64,000 bases of DNA from Silvimonas iriomotensis (GTDB lineage: Bacteria; Pseudomonadota; Gammaproteobacteria; Burkholderiales; Chitinibacteraceae), in contig NZ_BMLX01000006.1 in the NCBI RefSeq assembly GCF_014645535.1, positions 128,444 through 192,443 of the forward strand. Direction: 5' to 3'. Positions 53,831 to 63,674 of this stretch are shown piece after piece. The translations under genes were made by a program, and so were the position numbers. Position 1 is the stretch's first letter; every line of letters begins with the position of its first letter. The notes beneath the pieces were generated by a model. The model searched no databases. It saw nothing but the letters and a program-made list of their open reading frames with translations, and had not been told where the DNA came from.

Positions 53831-55596
53831 AAACGCATCCTTCACTACGTATTTACCAGGTCCTGCTGTTTTTGCTGGCCTGCGTACCTTGCGCCATCCC
53901 TTACCGCTATCCGCCCAATCCGGTTTTCCCGTCTGAACTGGCGGCCTATGGCTTTTGCGCGCTAATCATCATGGCGGCTGCCACGCTGCCATCCAACAGC
54001 CGCCGTACCGGCCCGCCGCTGGCCAGTTGGCCGTGGCTGGCGCTGGCCGGTGTACTGGCCATCCAGATTGTCGTCATGCCGGTCATTTACTGGTCAGAGC
54101 GCACCATCCCGATGAGCTATATGATCGGCGCAGCGCTGACCGTGTGGAGCTTGTCGCTGGCGCGCGATGAACATGGTCTGGGGCCGCTGGCCGTGGCCCT
54201 GGCCTGGGGTTTGCTGATCGGGGCGCTCTTTAATACCGGCCTGTCGATTCCGCAGATCATCCACGTGCAGCAAAGCGGTTCGGGCCTGGTGTTCGGCAAT
54301 ATCGGCCAGAAGAACATGTATGGCCACTACCTGGCGTGGGGCCTGGCTGCGGCGGCCTGGCTGGGTGCTACCCGCCGTCTGCAAGGCTGGGCTTTCTGGG
54401 TACTGGCGATCTGGCTGAGCCTGTCGATGGCCTGGTGTGGTTCGCGTTCCATTTTCATGTATGCCGGTGCCTGGGCCGTCTTTGGCACGATCCTGTATGT
54501 CACCGCACGCGGTGACAACCGCCGCTTTGCCGTGTTGCTGGCTGGCTCTGCCGTCCTGATCATTGCCATGCAGTTTGTGGCGCCCCTGATCAACCACCTG
54601 GCCCAGTCGGCACTGCATGCAACAAATGAAGTCCCGACCGGTCTGGATCGTCTGGACTCCAACGGCGCCCGCCGTCTGGTGGAATGGCAAAAGGCACTGA
54701 TCGCCTTCCGCGAGAACCCGATTCTGGGCGTGGGCTGGGGAGCCTATGGCGCGCAAAGCGTGCGCCTGCAGGTGATTCCGGAATTTGCCAAAGTGGTCGA
54801 GCCGGTGCTGTTCACCCACTGCCACAACTCATTGCTGAACCTGATGGCAGAAACCGGCATCGTCGGCGCCTTTGTGGTGGTCGTGCCCATTCTGCTGGCG
54901 TTCCTGGGTATCTGGCGTCGTCGCCATGACCCGGTGGCCATGTTCGGTACCGCCCTGGTGCTGGTGTCGATCCTGCATAGCCTCGTGGAATATCCGCTGT
55001 GGTATTTCCACTTCTTCGGGCCGTTCTCGCTGATGCTGTTCCTGATGTATGACGGCACGCCAGGGCGTGGTCTGTCGTCAATGCAAACGCGCATTGGCGG
55101 TTTGTTTGCCGGCGTGGTGACGCTGGGTCTGGGCATTGCCGGTCTGGTGTACTACCTGCAGGTTTACCCGATCATCGACAGCACCAGCAAGGTCAAGGAA
55201 AACGAGCGCCGCATCAAGATTCTGGAAGGCATGCGCAAGAACCCGTTCCTGGACTATTTTGCCGAGTACGGGCTTTCCAACTTTGTGGTGGCCAACCGCT
55301 CGGACATGGGCTGGAAGCTGGGCATTGTGGCGCAGCTGGATCGTCTGCACCCCTATCCTGGCCAGTTGTCTGATGAAGCCATCATGCGTGCCTTGATGGG
55401 TGACCAGCAGATGGCGCACCAGCGCATGCGTGAAGCCGTGTACTCCTTCCCGGATAGCCTGGGTTACTACCGCCATGAAATCGAACGTTTCCCCAATGAG
55501 CCTGCGGTGAAGGCCCTGCTGGTGGATGTCGAAGCCGGCGAAAAAATGTACGGCAAACAACCGTACAACCCGGATGACGAAGGCGATGATGACTGA
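53827..55596 (+). CDS. PglL/Wzy_C-like O-oligosaccharyltransferase
   Basis: A 589-residue membrane protein with about eleven hydrophobic segments and a large soluble C-terminal region (about 460-589). The periplasmic loop motif HCHNSLLNLMAETG and the HSLVEYPLWYFHFFGPF block are typical of PglL/O-antigen-ligase-like enzymes that move lipid-linked glycan to protein Ser/Thr. In Neisseriales this is the usual protein O-glycosylation enzyme. Ligase for LPS (WaaL) is the alternative. It is coupled to tatC by ATGA and ends at a strong terminator. No glycan-synthesis genes are adjacent. Confidence 0.82.
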   Translation: MKTHPSLRIYQVLLFLLACVPCAIPYRYPPNPVFPSELAAYGFCALIIMAAATLPSNSRRTGPPLASWPWLALAGVLAIQIVVMPVIYWSERTIPMSYMIGAALTVWSLSLARDEHGLGPLAVALAWGLLIGALFNTGLSIPQIIHVQQSGSGLVFGNIGQKNMYGHYLAWGLAAAAWLGATRRLQGWAFWVLAIWLSLSMAWCGSRSIFMYAGAWAVFGTILYVTARGDNRRFAVLLAGSAVLIIAMQFVAPLINHLAQSALHATNEVPTGLDRLDSNGARRLVEWQKALIAFRENPILGVGWGAYGAQSVRLQVIPEFAKVVEPVLFTHCHNSLLNLMAETGIVGAFVVVVPILLAFLGIWRRRHDPVAMFGTALVLVSILHSLVEYPLWYFHFFGPFSLMLFLMYDGTPGRGLSSMQTRIGGLFAGVVTLGLGIAGLVYYLQVYPIIDSTSKVKENERRIKILEGMRKNPFLDYFAEYGLSNFVVANRSDMGWKLGIVAQLDRLHPYPGQLSDEAIMRALMGDQQMAHQRMREAVYSFPDSLGYYRHEIERFPNEPAVKALLVDVEAGEKMYGKQPYNPDDEGDDD

Positions 55597-55619
55597 GGCG
55601 TGGTCACGCGCTGCATGAT

Positions 55620-55647
55620 AAAAAAGCCGGCTTGCGCCGGCTTTTTT
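55620..55647. terminator. Bidirectional terminator between pglL-like gene and pbpC
   Basis: A 12-bp stem AAAAAAGCCGGC (55620-55631) / GCCGGCTTTTTT (55636-55647) with a 4-base loop. It can terminate both convergent transcripts. Confidence 0.92.
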
Positions 55648-55658
55648 CATGGGCGGCA

Positions 55659-57842
55659 TCAAGTGGCCGGCACCGGCTGTTTGCCGCCGGTCTTGCGTGG
55701 TGGCGTTTGCCGCAGAAAAGCGCCGCGTACCTCAAAATGCACCTGTTGCACCGTCCGGGTATTGTCCCTTAACTCAATGACATGCCGCCCCGGCATGGGG
55801 AACCACGCCCAGCTCTGGCCGCGGCCCAGCAATTTGCCGTTCAGCCACCACTGCGGTTTGCTGGTGCCATTGGCGCGGAACACGATGCGCTGGTTGGCTG
55901 GTGGAATATCCGGGTCCAGCGCAAAGATGGCGCCGTCTACCGGGTAATCGATACCTGCCGGTCGCGCGCGGGCATCATCGCTGACGAGGTAAATCTGGTC
56001 CCGCCCGGTGCCAGGCAAAAAGTATTCGCGCCGGTCCGTTTCAACATAGTTTTCAAAATGAACCTGACGGGCCTGAATGCCGGCAGGTGCCGCCGGGGGC
56101 AAAGAGGGCGTCGTGGCATGCAGCTGGTTCATCAGCGCCAGCCAGACCGGCGCCGCGCCATGCATGCCAGAGACATCCCACATGGGCGCGCCGCTGGCAT
56201 TGCCCACCCAGGTGGCCACCGTATAGCGCTGCGAGTACCCCACCGCCCAGTTATCCCGCATGTCTTTGCTGGTGCCAGTCTTGACTGCGGTCCAGAAGCG
56301 CGTGGCCAGTGCGCTTTCCAGACCAAACGTACGCGCACGGGCAGTGCGGTCTGACAGGATATCGCTGATGACAAAGCTGCTTTGTTCATCCAGCAAGCGT
56401 CGGCTTGCACCTGCGGGATCAGTACTCAGCCAGCGCAGCGGGTTCTGGGTGCCGCCGGTCGCCAGGGTCCGGTACGCATTGGCCAGATCCAGCAAGCGCA
56501 CGTCAGCAGCGCCCAGTGCCAGGCTGTAGCCGTAATAGTCGCCAGACTCGGTCAGACTGCTCAGGCCCAGGGTCACCAGCCGCTCCCGTAGCCGCGCCGG
56601 GGTCACCATTTCAATGGTGCGTACGGCGGGTGTATTGAGCGATGAAGCGAGCGCGGTTCTGACAGACACCGGCCCTTTGAAGTCCTTGTCGTAGTTCTGC
56701 GGGTTGTACAGCCCGCTGGCGGTATTAAGATCAAGCGGGCTGTCATTGAGCAGCGACGCAGCGGTCAACCAGCGCCCCTGCAATGCCAGTTGATACAGGA
56801 ACGGCTTGAGGGTCGAGCCAGCCTGACGCAACGCCGTCACGCCATCCACATCGCTGGCCCGTGACAGATCACCGCTGGACCCCACCCAGGCCAGGATGTC
56901 GCCACTGCGGTTATCCAGCACCACCAGCGCACCGTCTTCGACATTGCGCTGGCGTAATTCGGTAATCTGCCGGCGCAGGATGAGCGTGGCAAAGCGCTGC
57001 AGATCCGCATCCAGCGTGGTGCGTACGGTGGTGCCAGCGGGGAGCGCGCCGCGGGCCAGCAATTTGCGGGCAAAGTGCGGTGCCAGTTGCGCTTCTTGCT
57101 GATAGCCATTGCCGTGACGGGCCAGCGCCACCTGCGCTTCAACCCGCACTTGATCGCAATCTGCCACACGCCCCATGTCTTTGAGGATGCCGCAAGCGCG
57201 TGTGCCCACGGCAAGTGGCGCGGCGTTGGGAGCGCGGAGCAAGGCAACGGCAATGGCCGACTCATGCGCATCCAGGCCCGCCGGGGATTTGTCGAACAGG
57301 GACGCGCTGAGCGCATCAAGCCCGACAATCTCGCCCCGGAAACCGACGAGGTTGAGATAGGCCTCCAGAATCTGTGCTTTGGTCCAGCGCCGTTCCAGCC
57401 ACTCTGCCGACCAGCCCTGCCGCACCTTCTGGCTGAGGGAACGCCCCTGGTTGCTGCGTTTCAGATCATCGTCCAGCAGCCCCACCAATTGCATGGTGAG
57501 GGTGGAGGCGCCACGCGTGCGCTGGTTCCACAGATTGCCCCAGCTGGCCGCAGCAACGGCAGACCAGTCCACGCCGCTGTGGCTGTAAAAGTTGCGGTCC
57601 TCAGACACCACCAGCGCCTGGCGCATGGCGGGCGAAATATCCGGCAAGGCCACCCAGTCCAGCTTGCGTACTTTCTGGTCCACCCGCACGCGCTGCAATG
57701 GCTGGCCGTGGCGATCCAGCAGAATCACATCAGACGAACGCCAACCGGCTTTTACCGCGGCAAAATCCGGCAACGACCAGGCCGGTAGGCTGGCCAGCGC
57801 GAAACACAGTGCCAGCCCGGCCCGATACGGATTAATGCGCAT
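55659..57842 (-). CDS. pbpC: Penicillin-binding protein 1C
   Basis: A 727-residue bifunctional peptidoglycan synthase. An N-terminal signal/anchor (YRAGLALCFALASLPAW) is followed by the glycosyltransferase-51 domain with SEDRNFYSHSGVDW and GASTLTMQLV. The transpeptidase domain has nucleophile Ser343 in GSTLKPF, SLN in ASSLNTPAV, and KTGTSKD. A C-terminal BiPBP_C domain follows. Start ATG 57842, 11 bases inside the A2M gene end, so they are coupled. The pairing of pbpC with an A2M gene is well known. Confidence 0.95.
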   Translation of the reverse strand: MRINPYRAGLALCFALASLPAWSLPDFAAVKAGWRSSDVILLDRHGQPLQRVRVDQKVRKLDWVALPDISPAMRQALVVSEDRNFYSHSGVDWSAVAAASWGNLWNQRTRGASTLTMQLVGLLDDDLKRSNQGRSLSQKVRQGWSAEWLERRWTKAQILEAYLNLVGFRGEIVGLDALSASLFDKSPAGLDAHESAIAVALLRAPNAAPLAVGTRACGILKDMGRVADCDQVRVEAQVALARHGNGYQQEAQLAPHFARKLLARGALPAGTTVRTTLDADLQRFATLILRRQITELRQRNVEDGALVVLDNRSGDILAWVGSSGDLSRASDVDGVTALRQAGSTLKPFLYQLALQGRWLTAASLLNDSPLDLNTASGLYNPQNYDKDFKGPVSVRTALASSLNTPAVRTIEMVTPARLRERLVTLGLSSLTESGDYYGYSLALGAADVRLLDLANAYRTLATGGTQNPLRWLSTDPAGASRRLLDEQSSFVISDILSDRTARARTFGLESALATRFWTAVKTGTSKDMRDNWAVGYSQRYTVATWVGNASGAPMWDVSGMHGAAPVWLALMNQLHATTPSLPPAAPAGIQARQVHFENYVETDRREYFLPGTGRDQIYLVSDDARARPAGIDYPVDGAIFALDPDIPPANQRIVFRANGTSKPQWWLNGKLLGRGQSWAWFPMPGRHVIELRDNTRTVQQVHFEVRGAFLRQTPPRKTGGKQPVPAT

Positions 57843-60800
57843 CACCCACCTTGTACACCGGGTTGGGGGCAGCGCCGAATACATCCGGCGCGTACAGTGC
57901 TTCCACCCGCGTTGGCGGCAGCTTGAAGGCACCGGTGCTGTTCAGGCGCATGGTGTACTCCACCGAGAACGTGCCACGGGGAACGTACTCGTAATAAGCC
58001 CGGTAACCCGCAAAGCGCCGTTCGATAAAGGCAGGCCAGGCATTACCTTCTTGTTGTTCACCCTGCGTGGCAATTTGCGAATCACGGCCCAGGCCATTCC
58101 CGAGGATGCTGGCGCCCGTGGGCACCGGATCATCGACCACCACCCAGGTCATGTCGGCTTGCGCGGTGATCTCCAGCTTCACCCGCAGGACATCGCCCCG
58201 GCTGTACTGGCCCGGCGTTTTTGTCTCTACCGGCGTCACCGTTTTCTTGACGTGATATCCCGCTACTTGCGGTGTGGTCAGTGGCAGCGCAGCCAGCACC
58301 TGCACCGTGGCCCACGGCGCCCCGCCGCCCTGCTGGGCAAGGGCCAGCGTGCCTTGCCCGCCGGCGGGCCATGGCAAATCCACGCGCGGCGGCTGGGGCG
58401 CTGACCACGGTACGGCCTGTTTCGCCGTGCCAAGGCTCAGGTTGACCAGCCCGGTGACGGGCTGGCTTTCAAACTGCGCACTGAAATGCCGGACTGCCAG
58501 CGCGCCCCAGGCATTGGCATTGGTGGTCATCCAGGCACCGTGATCCTGCCGCCCCAGCAAACCGGTCAGCAGCCGTGGCATGTCGTCCTTGAACGAGGGC
58601 AACTGGCTGGCCACCAGTACCAAGCGCGCCGAATTGACGTCCGCGTTGTTCATCAACCACCACCAGTAATCCTCGCGCTCGGTAGAGAACACCATGCGGG
58701 TGCCCTGATAGGTCAACCGGCCACGCAGCACTTGTTCGGCCTGTGCCATCCGGGTGGCACGGTCTGGCGCATTGGTCATGTGCTGCAAGACAGAAAGCCA
58801 GTCGATCAGCATGGTGGTGGACCAGCTGTTGGGCTGCAAGGTCAGCGTATCGAGCTGGCGCGGCTGCGCCCGGCCATAACGTGACAGTGCTTCCAGCGCC
58901 GCCAGCCGACGGGCATCACCCGAGTCACGCGGCATCCAGAAATCGCGCTTCAGACGGCCTTCCACAAAATTGGTCAACGCCGTCAGCATGCGCTCACGCG
59001 AGTCATCCGGAATGGTCCAGCCGTTCTCGTTCGCCAGCGCCAGCACATACGCGGTGAGCGTATCGCTGCCGCGCGGCGGGCTACCTTCCTGGACCGGGAA
59101 GTACTGCGCCAGACCGTCGCTATCCAGATAAGTAGGCAGATCAGCCATGATGCCGGCCCAGCGCTGCTTGTCGTTCAGCCCCACGGCGATGGACGAGCGC
59201 TGTTCCAGGCAACTGTAGGGGTAGCGCAAAAACCAGTCACGCACGGCCGGCATCTCGCCTGCCAGCCTGGCTTGCAGCTGCACCGACACGCCGCCGCGCC
59301 CGGCTTCCGCCCCGGGCGGCAACGCCACCGGAATACTGACCGGCGCGGTGAGCTGGCGCAGCGTCGCCTGTTGTACCGTTACCGGCGTGGCGGGTTCGAT
59401 CTGCTGGCTGAAGGCCAGTTTGTCCTGCGCCTTGTCGCCGCCTTGTTCATGCGCAGCGAAAGTCCATTGCAGATGATCTACCCCGGGCGGCACGGTCACC
59501 GGCCAGCGTACTTCCCGCGCTTCACCGGCCGGAATCTGTACCGTCTGGGCACTTAGCCCCGGCAAACCCGTGGCCTGAGCCTCGACCACCACCGTCATGG
59601 CGCGGCTGGAGCCGTTACGCACGTTGATACCGGCATCAAGCTGGTCACCACTCCGGGCAAGCGGTGCAACGCCTGCAGTCATCTGCAGATCCTGGGTGAC
59701 CGTGATGGTGGCCTGGCCGGTACCAAAGTAAGCATCGCCCGCATCTGCAACTGCAACCAGCTTGAAGCGGGTCAGCGCGTCATTGATCGGAACCGAAACC
59801 GTGGCGCTACCGGTTTTATCCAGCACCACATGCGGTTGCCACAGCAACAAGGTATCCAGCAGTTCACGCGTGGGCGCAAAGCCGCCGCCGCCGCCCGGGG
59901 CCAGCGCCTTGCGGCCGAAGTGCCGTTTGCCCACCACCTGCAACTGCGCCGTGGCGGTTTCGACCCCGTAACTACGCCGCTGCAGCATGGCGCCCAGCAA
60001 GTCCCAGCTATCGTTGGGCTGCAGTTCCAGCAAGGCTTCGTCTACCGCCGCAAACGCGACCTCTGCACCCGCCGCCGGCTGGCCGTTGGGCAGCTTGACC
60101 TGCACCTTCACGGTCGCAGTTTTGCGGATGGCGTAAACCGGTTTGTCCGGTGTGACGGTCACGGCCAGCTTGTGCCCTGCCGTTCCCACCGTCAGTTCTG
60201 CGATCCCGTATTTGAAGGCCGGGCGGGACAGGTCAATCATGGCGGTCGGCGCCTGGTAGTCGTGCCCTTCATGGCGGAAGGCATCCCACCACTCCAACGG
60301 GCTGCGCCAGCCCCAGGTAAAGAACGAATACCACGGCACATCACGCACGCGTCCGCGTACCGCCAGCACCGACACGTACACGTTGGGCGCCCATTCAGGT
60401 TCGATCTTCACATCAATCACCGGGTCTTTCCCGGAAAGTTCGACCACGCGCGTGTCAATCACCCCTTCGCGCTCAATCGCCAGCAGGGCCGTGGCCTTGC
60501 GGAACGGCATGCGCACCTGCAAGTGCGCGGTGTCGCCGGGTTGATATGCGGTTTTCTCAGGCAATACATCGATGCGGTCGTTGTTGTCGACGTCAAACCA
60601 CATCTCGCCCTCACGCGAGACCCAGATGCGCTGGGCCGCCGCGATGGCATGACCGGCGTCATCCGCCGTCTGGGCGATCAGTTCAATGCTGCCTTCGTTC
60701 TTGAGGGTGACGTCGCAAAACATCAGCCCGCGCGCGTCGGTCCTGGCGTCGCATACCTGCCCGAGATCTTTGGTGGTTTCATGGCTGTCATAGGCGTAAA

Positions 60801-63525
60801 ACCCGCCAACAAGGCGTTTGCGGCTGGATAACCAGGTATGTTCAACCGCCTTGACCGTCACCTTGCGGTTGGCCAGCGGTTTGCCGTTGGTATCCACCAC
60901 CACGCCCTTGACGGTCGTGGTCTTGCCGGCAGTCATCCAGTCTTCTACCGAAAGCCCCACCCGTACGCTGGCGGGCCACAGCGGCACTGTGCGCGAGAGC
61001 GTCTGGACTTCGCCGTTGGGATCACTGTAGGTGGCTTCGACCACCATATCGTAGGGGCGGTCGATCCTGGGCAGGCCGCTTACCTGGGTTTTGCCGTTGC
61101 CGTTTGCATCGAGCGTGAGCGCCGCTTTATCCAGCACCACCTTGTTGTTCAGCGCGTTGCGGCCGGTTTCTTCAGCCGCCTCTGGCGGGTCAAAACTGAA
61201 GCGCTCGTACCCCTCGGCCCGATCGTAGCGGTTGCGCAGCATGGCACTGACCTGCACCGGCAACCCCTTGGCCGGCCCGCCCGTGCCATAAGACAGCGAC
61301 ACCGCCAGCGGCACATTGCCTGGGGCGATGGTCGCTTTGGTATCGGCCGCAAGCTGACCGCGCATGACGGGCAGGCGGAACTCCTCAACCCGGAACGAAC
61401 CGGTATAGAGCGTAATGCCGTCCTGCTCGATACTGGCCGGGCTGCGCTGGTCTGCTCTGCGTTGCGCCTTCTTGATCAGCGAGATCGTGTACATCCCCAG
61501 TTTGGCCGATTTGGGAATGGCAAAGGTAGATTCGGCGTAGCGCCCTTGTCGCCAGGCCAGCGGATAAGTAAAGCTCTGCCCGCTGCCCTCATGCGTGATG
61601 ACCAGTTCATCCGGCAACTGGCTGGCGCGTGGCAAGGCCAGGCCCTTGCTGGTTTCAAGGCGCATGAAATGCTTCATCGACACCGTTTCGCCAGCGCGGA
61701 ACAAGGGGCGATCCAGCACGGTTGTGGCGCGCACCGAGGGCTGCGGGCTGGTGTCGGTCGGATACGGGAAGCGCCAGGCTTCAATCCCCTGATCCCAGCC
61801 CGAGCGCACGAACGACACATCGTTGCGGCCCTTTTCATCTTGCTTGCGGGCCACCACAAAGAGCCCGGACAACGACTCCGACGGGCAATGGTCAGCCTCT
61901 TGCAGCGAGCGCTCGATCTTGGCGATGCCCTGGCTATTGGTCTTGCCCTGCCACAGCAACTGCTGATGGCAGTCGTAGACACTGACCTGGGCGTCGGGCA
62001 CCGGCGCGGCGCGGTCCAGCGTCGTCACCCAGACCGCCGCGTTGTCACGCCCGCGCTTTAGATGCACGCCCAGATTGGTCACCAGCATGGCCGTGCGCAC
62101 GTACATGGGCGCATCAAGACCCAGCAAAGATTTGCCCAGCAGGCGCGACTGCAGTTCAACCACATGCAAACCGGGTTCAGGTGCCGGAACACCGACCACG
62201 GTGAACGGCCATTTCCCGGTTTTGTCCGGCGCGGTCGGCACCTTCATGCTTTGCACGCCGGCCTGACCAACAAGCAGCGACAGTCGCCGGGTTTCTACCG
62301 CTTTGCCACCGCGCACCACGGAAGACTCATGCCACGCTTCAACTTTGGCCAGCCAGGTCATGATGGACTGATCGTCGCTGACGGTCAGGCTCTGCATGCC
62401 CACCTGGATTTGCTTGACGTCCAGATCGGCCTCTACATCGCGCAAAGTGACGGCGATGGCCGGCTCGGCATTCAGTTCCACAATACCGAACGGCGCGGCG
62501 GCAAACTTGGCCAGCGGCGGCGCGGAGGCCGTGCCGAAACTGAGCGGGAAGGCGCCCTTGTTGGTCAGCTCACGACCGCTAGCGTCGGTAAAGCCGTCGG
62601 GGAGTTTGAGTTTGAAACTGGCGTTGGGTGGGAATGGCGGATTGAACGTGGCCTCATACACCAGATTGTCGCGCTCGCGCCCGAAGTCCGGGTGGCGCTC
62701 ACCATTGGGAGTCTGCAGCACAATCTGGCTGGCCTGCTGGCGGGTCACCTCGGCCGAAAAATGCAGCGTGACCGGCCGCAGGGGGATACACGCAGCATTG
62801 GCGTTCTCCCGCTGGCAATTGAGCGTGGCGGTAAAGGCGTCGCGCACCGTGAAATCAAGCGTCTGCTTTTCTGCGCTGCCGGGGCGATCAAGCACTACCT
62901 TGACCTTCTTGCCGGCTGGCAAGCGCTGGGCGCAACGGACGGCCTCGATCGTGCCTGATTGTTTCTCCCAGCCCTGGTATTTGAGCAATGTGGTCTTGTC
63001 TGCATCGGCCAGCCGCTGCATGGGCAAGCGTTCTGGCGAGCCCTCCACCAGGCAGAACATGGGCAACACTTTGGCGCCGATGGGACCATTGAGCAGGAAC
63101 AGGAATGCCTGGTCTTCCTCAATCTGGCTGCCCTGCCCGGGCAGGCTGTCAGTCACGGCGAGCGGGCCCGTGGTAAAGCTGAATTTCTGCTGGCCAGTCA
63201 CCGCCTCACCCGAGACTGCGCGCACTTCTGGCCGGACCGTAAAACGGCAAGTCGTGGCCCCGGGAACACCGCCGGGAAAATCCATCACCCAGCTGCGATC
63301 GTCAATCCAGTGCGCATCTCCTTTTTGCGGGCAATCCACCGTGAATGGCGCGGCGGCCCGGGTATCGCCCATGCGCACCATGGGGGCAGAGAATGTCGCA
63401 CGGACTTGCTGGACTGTGCGAACCTCGTTTTGCGGCGAGAACGTCGTCACGGTTGCGGCAGAGGCGGCAATCCAGGCAAAGGCAAATACGACAGAGACGA
63501 AACCACGGGCGGCGGGCAGGCGCAT
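57832..63525 (-). CDS. Bacterial alpha-2-macroglobulin (YfhM-like)
   Basis: A 1897-residue protease trap. A signal peptide (about 1-24, ending ASA-ATV) is not followed by a lipobox, unlike E. coli YfhM, so it is probably periplasmic or surface rather than lipid-anchored. Several MG-type beta domains precede the thioester motif CLEQ at 1439-1442 (YPYSCLEQRSS). An alpha-barrel thioester domain and a C-terminal receptor-like domain follow. It probably traps proteases that breach the outer membrane while PBP1C repairs murein; pbpC is coupled downstream. Confidence 0.94.
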   Translation of the reverse strand: MRLPAARGFVSVVFAFAWIAASAATVTTFSPQNEVRTVQQVRATFSAPMVRMGDTRAAAPFTVDCPQKGDAHWIDDRSWVMDFPGGVPGATTCRFTVRPEVRAVSGEAVTGQQKFSFTTGPLAVTDSLPGQGSQIEEDQAFLFLLNGPIGAKVLPMFCLVEGSPERLPMQRLADADKTTLLKYQGWEKQSGTIEAVRCAQRLPAGKKVKVVLDRPGSAEKQTLDFTVRDAFTATLNCQRENANAACIPLRPVTLHFSAEVTRQQASQIVLQTPNGERHPDFGRERDNLVYEATFNPPFPPNASFKLKLPDGFTDASGRELTNKGAFPLSFGTASAPPLAKFAAAPFGIVELNAEPAIAVTLRDVEADLDVKQIQVGMQSLTVSDDQSIMTWLAKVEAWHESSVVRGGKAVETRRLSLLVGQAGVQSMKVPTAPDKTGKWPFTVVGVPAPEPGLHVVELQSRLLGKSLLGLDAPMYVRTAMLVTNLGVHLKRGRDNAAVWVTTLDRAAPVPDAQVSVYDCHQQLLWQGKTNSQGIAKIERSLQEADHCPSESLSGLFVVARKQDEKGRNDVSFVRSGWDQGIEAWRFPYPTDTSPQPSVRATTVLDRPLFRAGETVSMKHFMRLETSKGLALPRASQLPDELVITHEGSGQSFTYPLAWRQGRYAESTFAIPKSAKLGMYTISLIKKAQRRADQRSPASIEQDGITLYTGSFRVEEFRLPVMRGQLAADTKATIAPGNVPLAVSLSYGTGGPAKGLPVQVSAMLRNRYDRAEGYERFSFDPPEAAEETGRNALNNKVVLDKAALTLDANGNGKTQVSGLPRIDRPYDMVVEATYSDPNGEVQTLSRTVPLWPASVRVGLSVEDWMTAGKTTTVKGVVVDTNGKPLANRKVTVKAVEHTWLSSRKRLVGGFYAYDSHETTKDLGQVCDARTDARGLMFCDVTLKNEGSIELIAQTADDAGHAIAAAQRIWVSREGEMWFDVDNNDRIDVLPEKTAYQPGDTAHLQVRMPFRKATALLAIEREGVIDTRVVELSGKDPVIDVKIEPEWAPNVYVSVLAVRGRVRDVPWYSFFTWGWRSPLEWWDAFRHEGHDYQAPTAMIDLSRPAFKYGIAELTVGTAGHKLAVTVTPDKPVYAIRKTATVKVQVKLPNGQPAAGAEVAFAAVDEALLELQPNDSWDLLGAMLQRRSYGVETATAQLQVVGKRHFGRKALAPGGGGGFAPTRELLDTLLLWQPHVVLDKTGSATVSVPINDALTRFKLVAVADAGDAYFGTGQATITVTQDLQMTAGVAPLARSGDQLDAGINVRNGSSRAMTVVVEAQATGLPGLSAQTVQIPAGEAREVRWPVTVPPGVDHLQWTFAAHEQGGDKAQDKLAFSQQIEPATPVTVQQATLRQLTAPVSIPVALPPGAEAGRGGVSVQLQARLAGEMPAVRDWFLRYPYSCLEQRSSIAVGLNDKQRWAGIMADLPTYLDSDGLAQYFPVQEGSPPRGSDTLTAYVLALANENGWTIPDDSRERMLTALTNFVEGRLKRDFWMPRDSGDARRLAALEALSRYGRAQPRQLDTLTLQPNSWSTTMLIDWLSVLQHMTNAPDRATRMAQAEQVLRGRLTYQGTRMVFSTEREDYWWWLMNNADVNSARLVLVASQLPSFKDDMPRLLTGLLGRQDHGAWMTTNANAWGALAVRHFSAQFESQPVTGLVNLSLGTAKQAVPWSAPQPPRVDLPWPAGGQGTLALAQQGGGAPWATVQVLAALPLTTPQVAGYHVKKTVTPVETKTPGQYSRGDVLRVKLEITAQADMTWVVVDDPVPTGASILGNGLGRDSQIATQGEQQEGNAWPAFIERRFAGYRAYYEYVPRGTFSVEYTMRLNSTGAFKLPPTRVEALYAPDVFGAAPNPVYKVGDAH

Positions 63526-63674
63526 AATCGGGGCGGGCGGTTGTTTTTACTTTCCCGATTTTGTCAGAAACTTACTGTCAGTAGTTTTTAACCCATCAAA
63601 CTTTGAGATAATTCAGACACACGCCAGATTGCATGCCCGCCGCATCCGGATCGCAAACTATCAGGAGTCTCATC

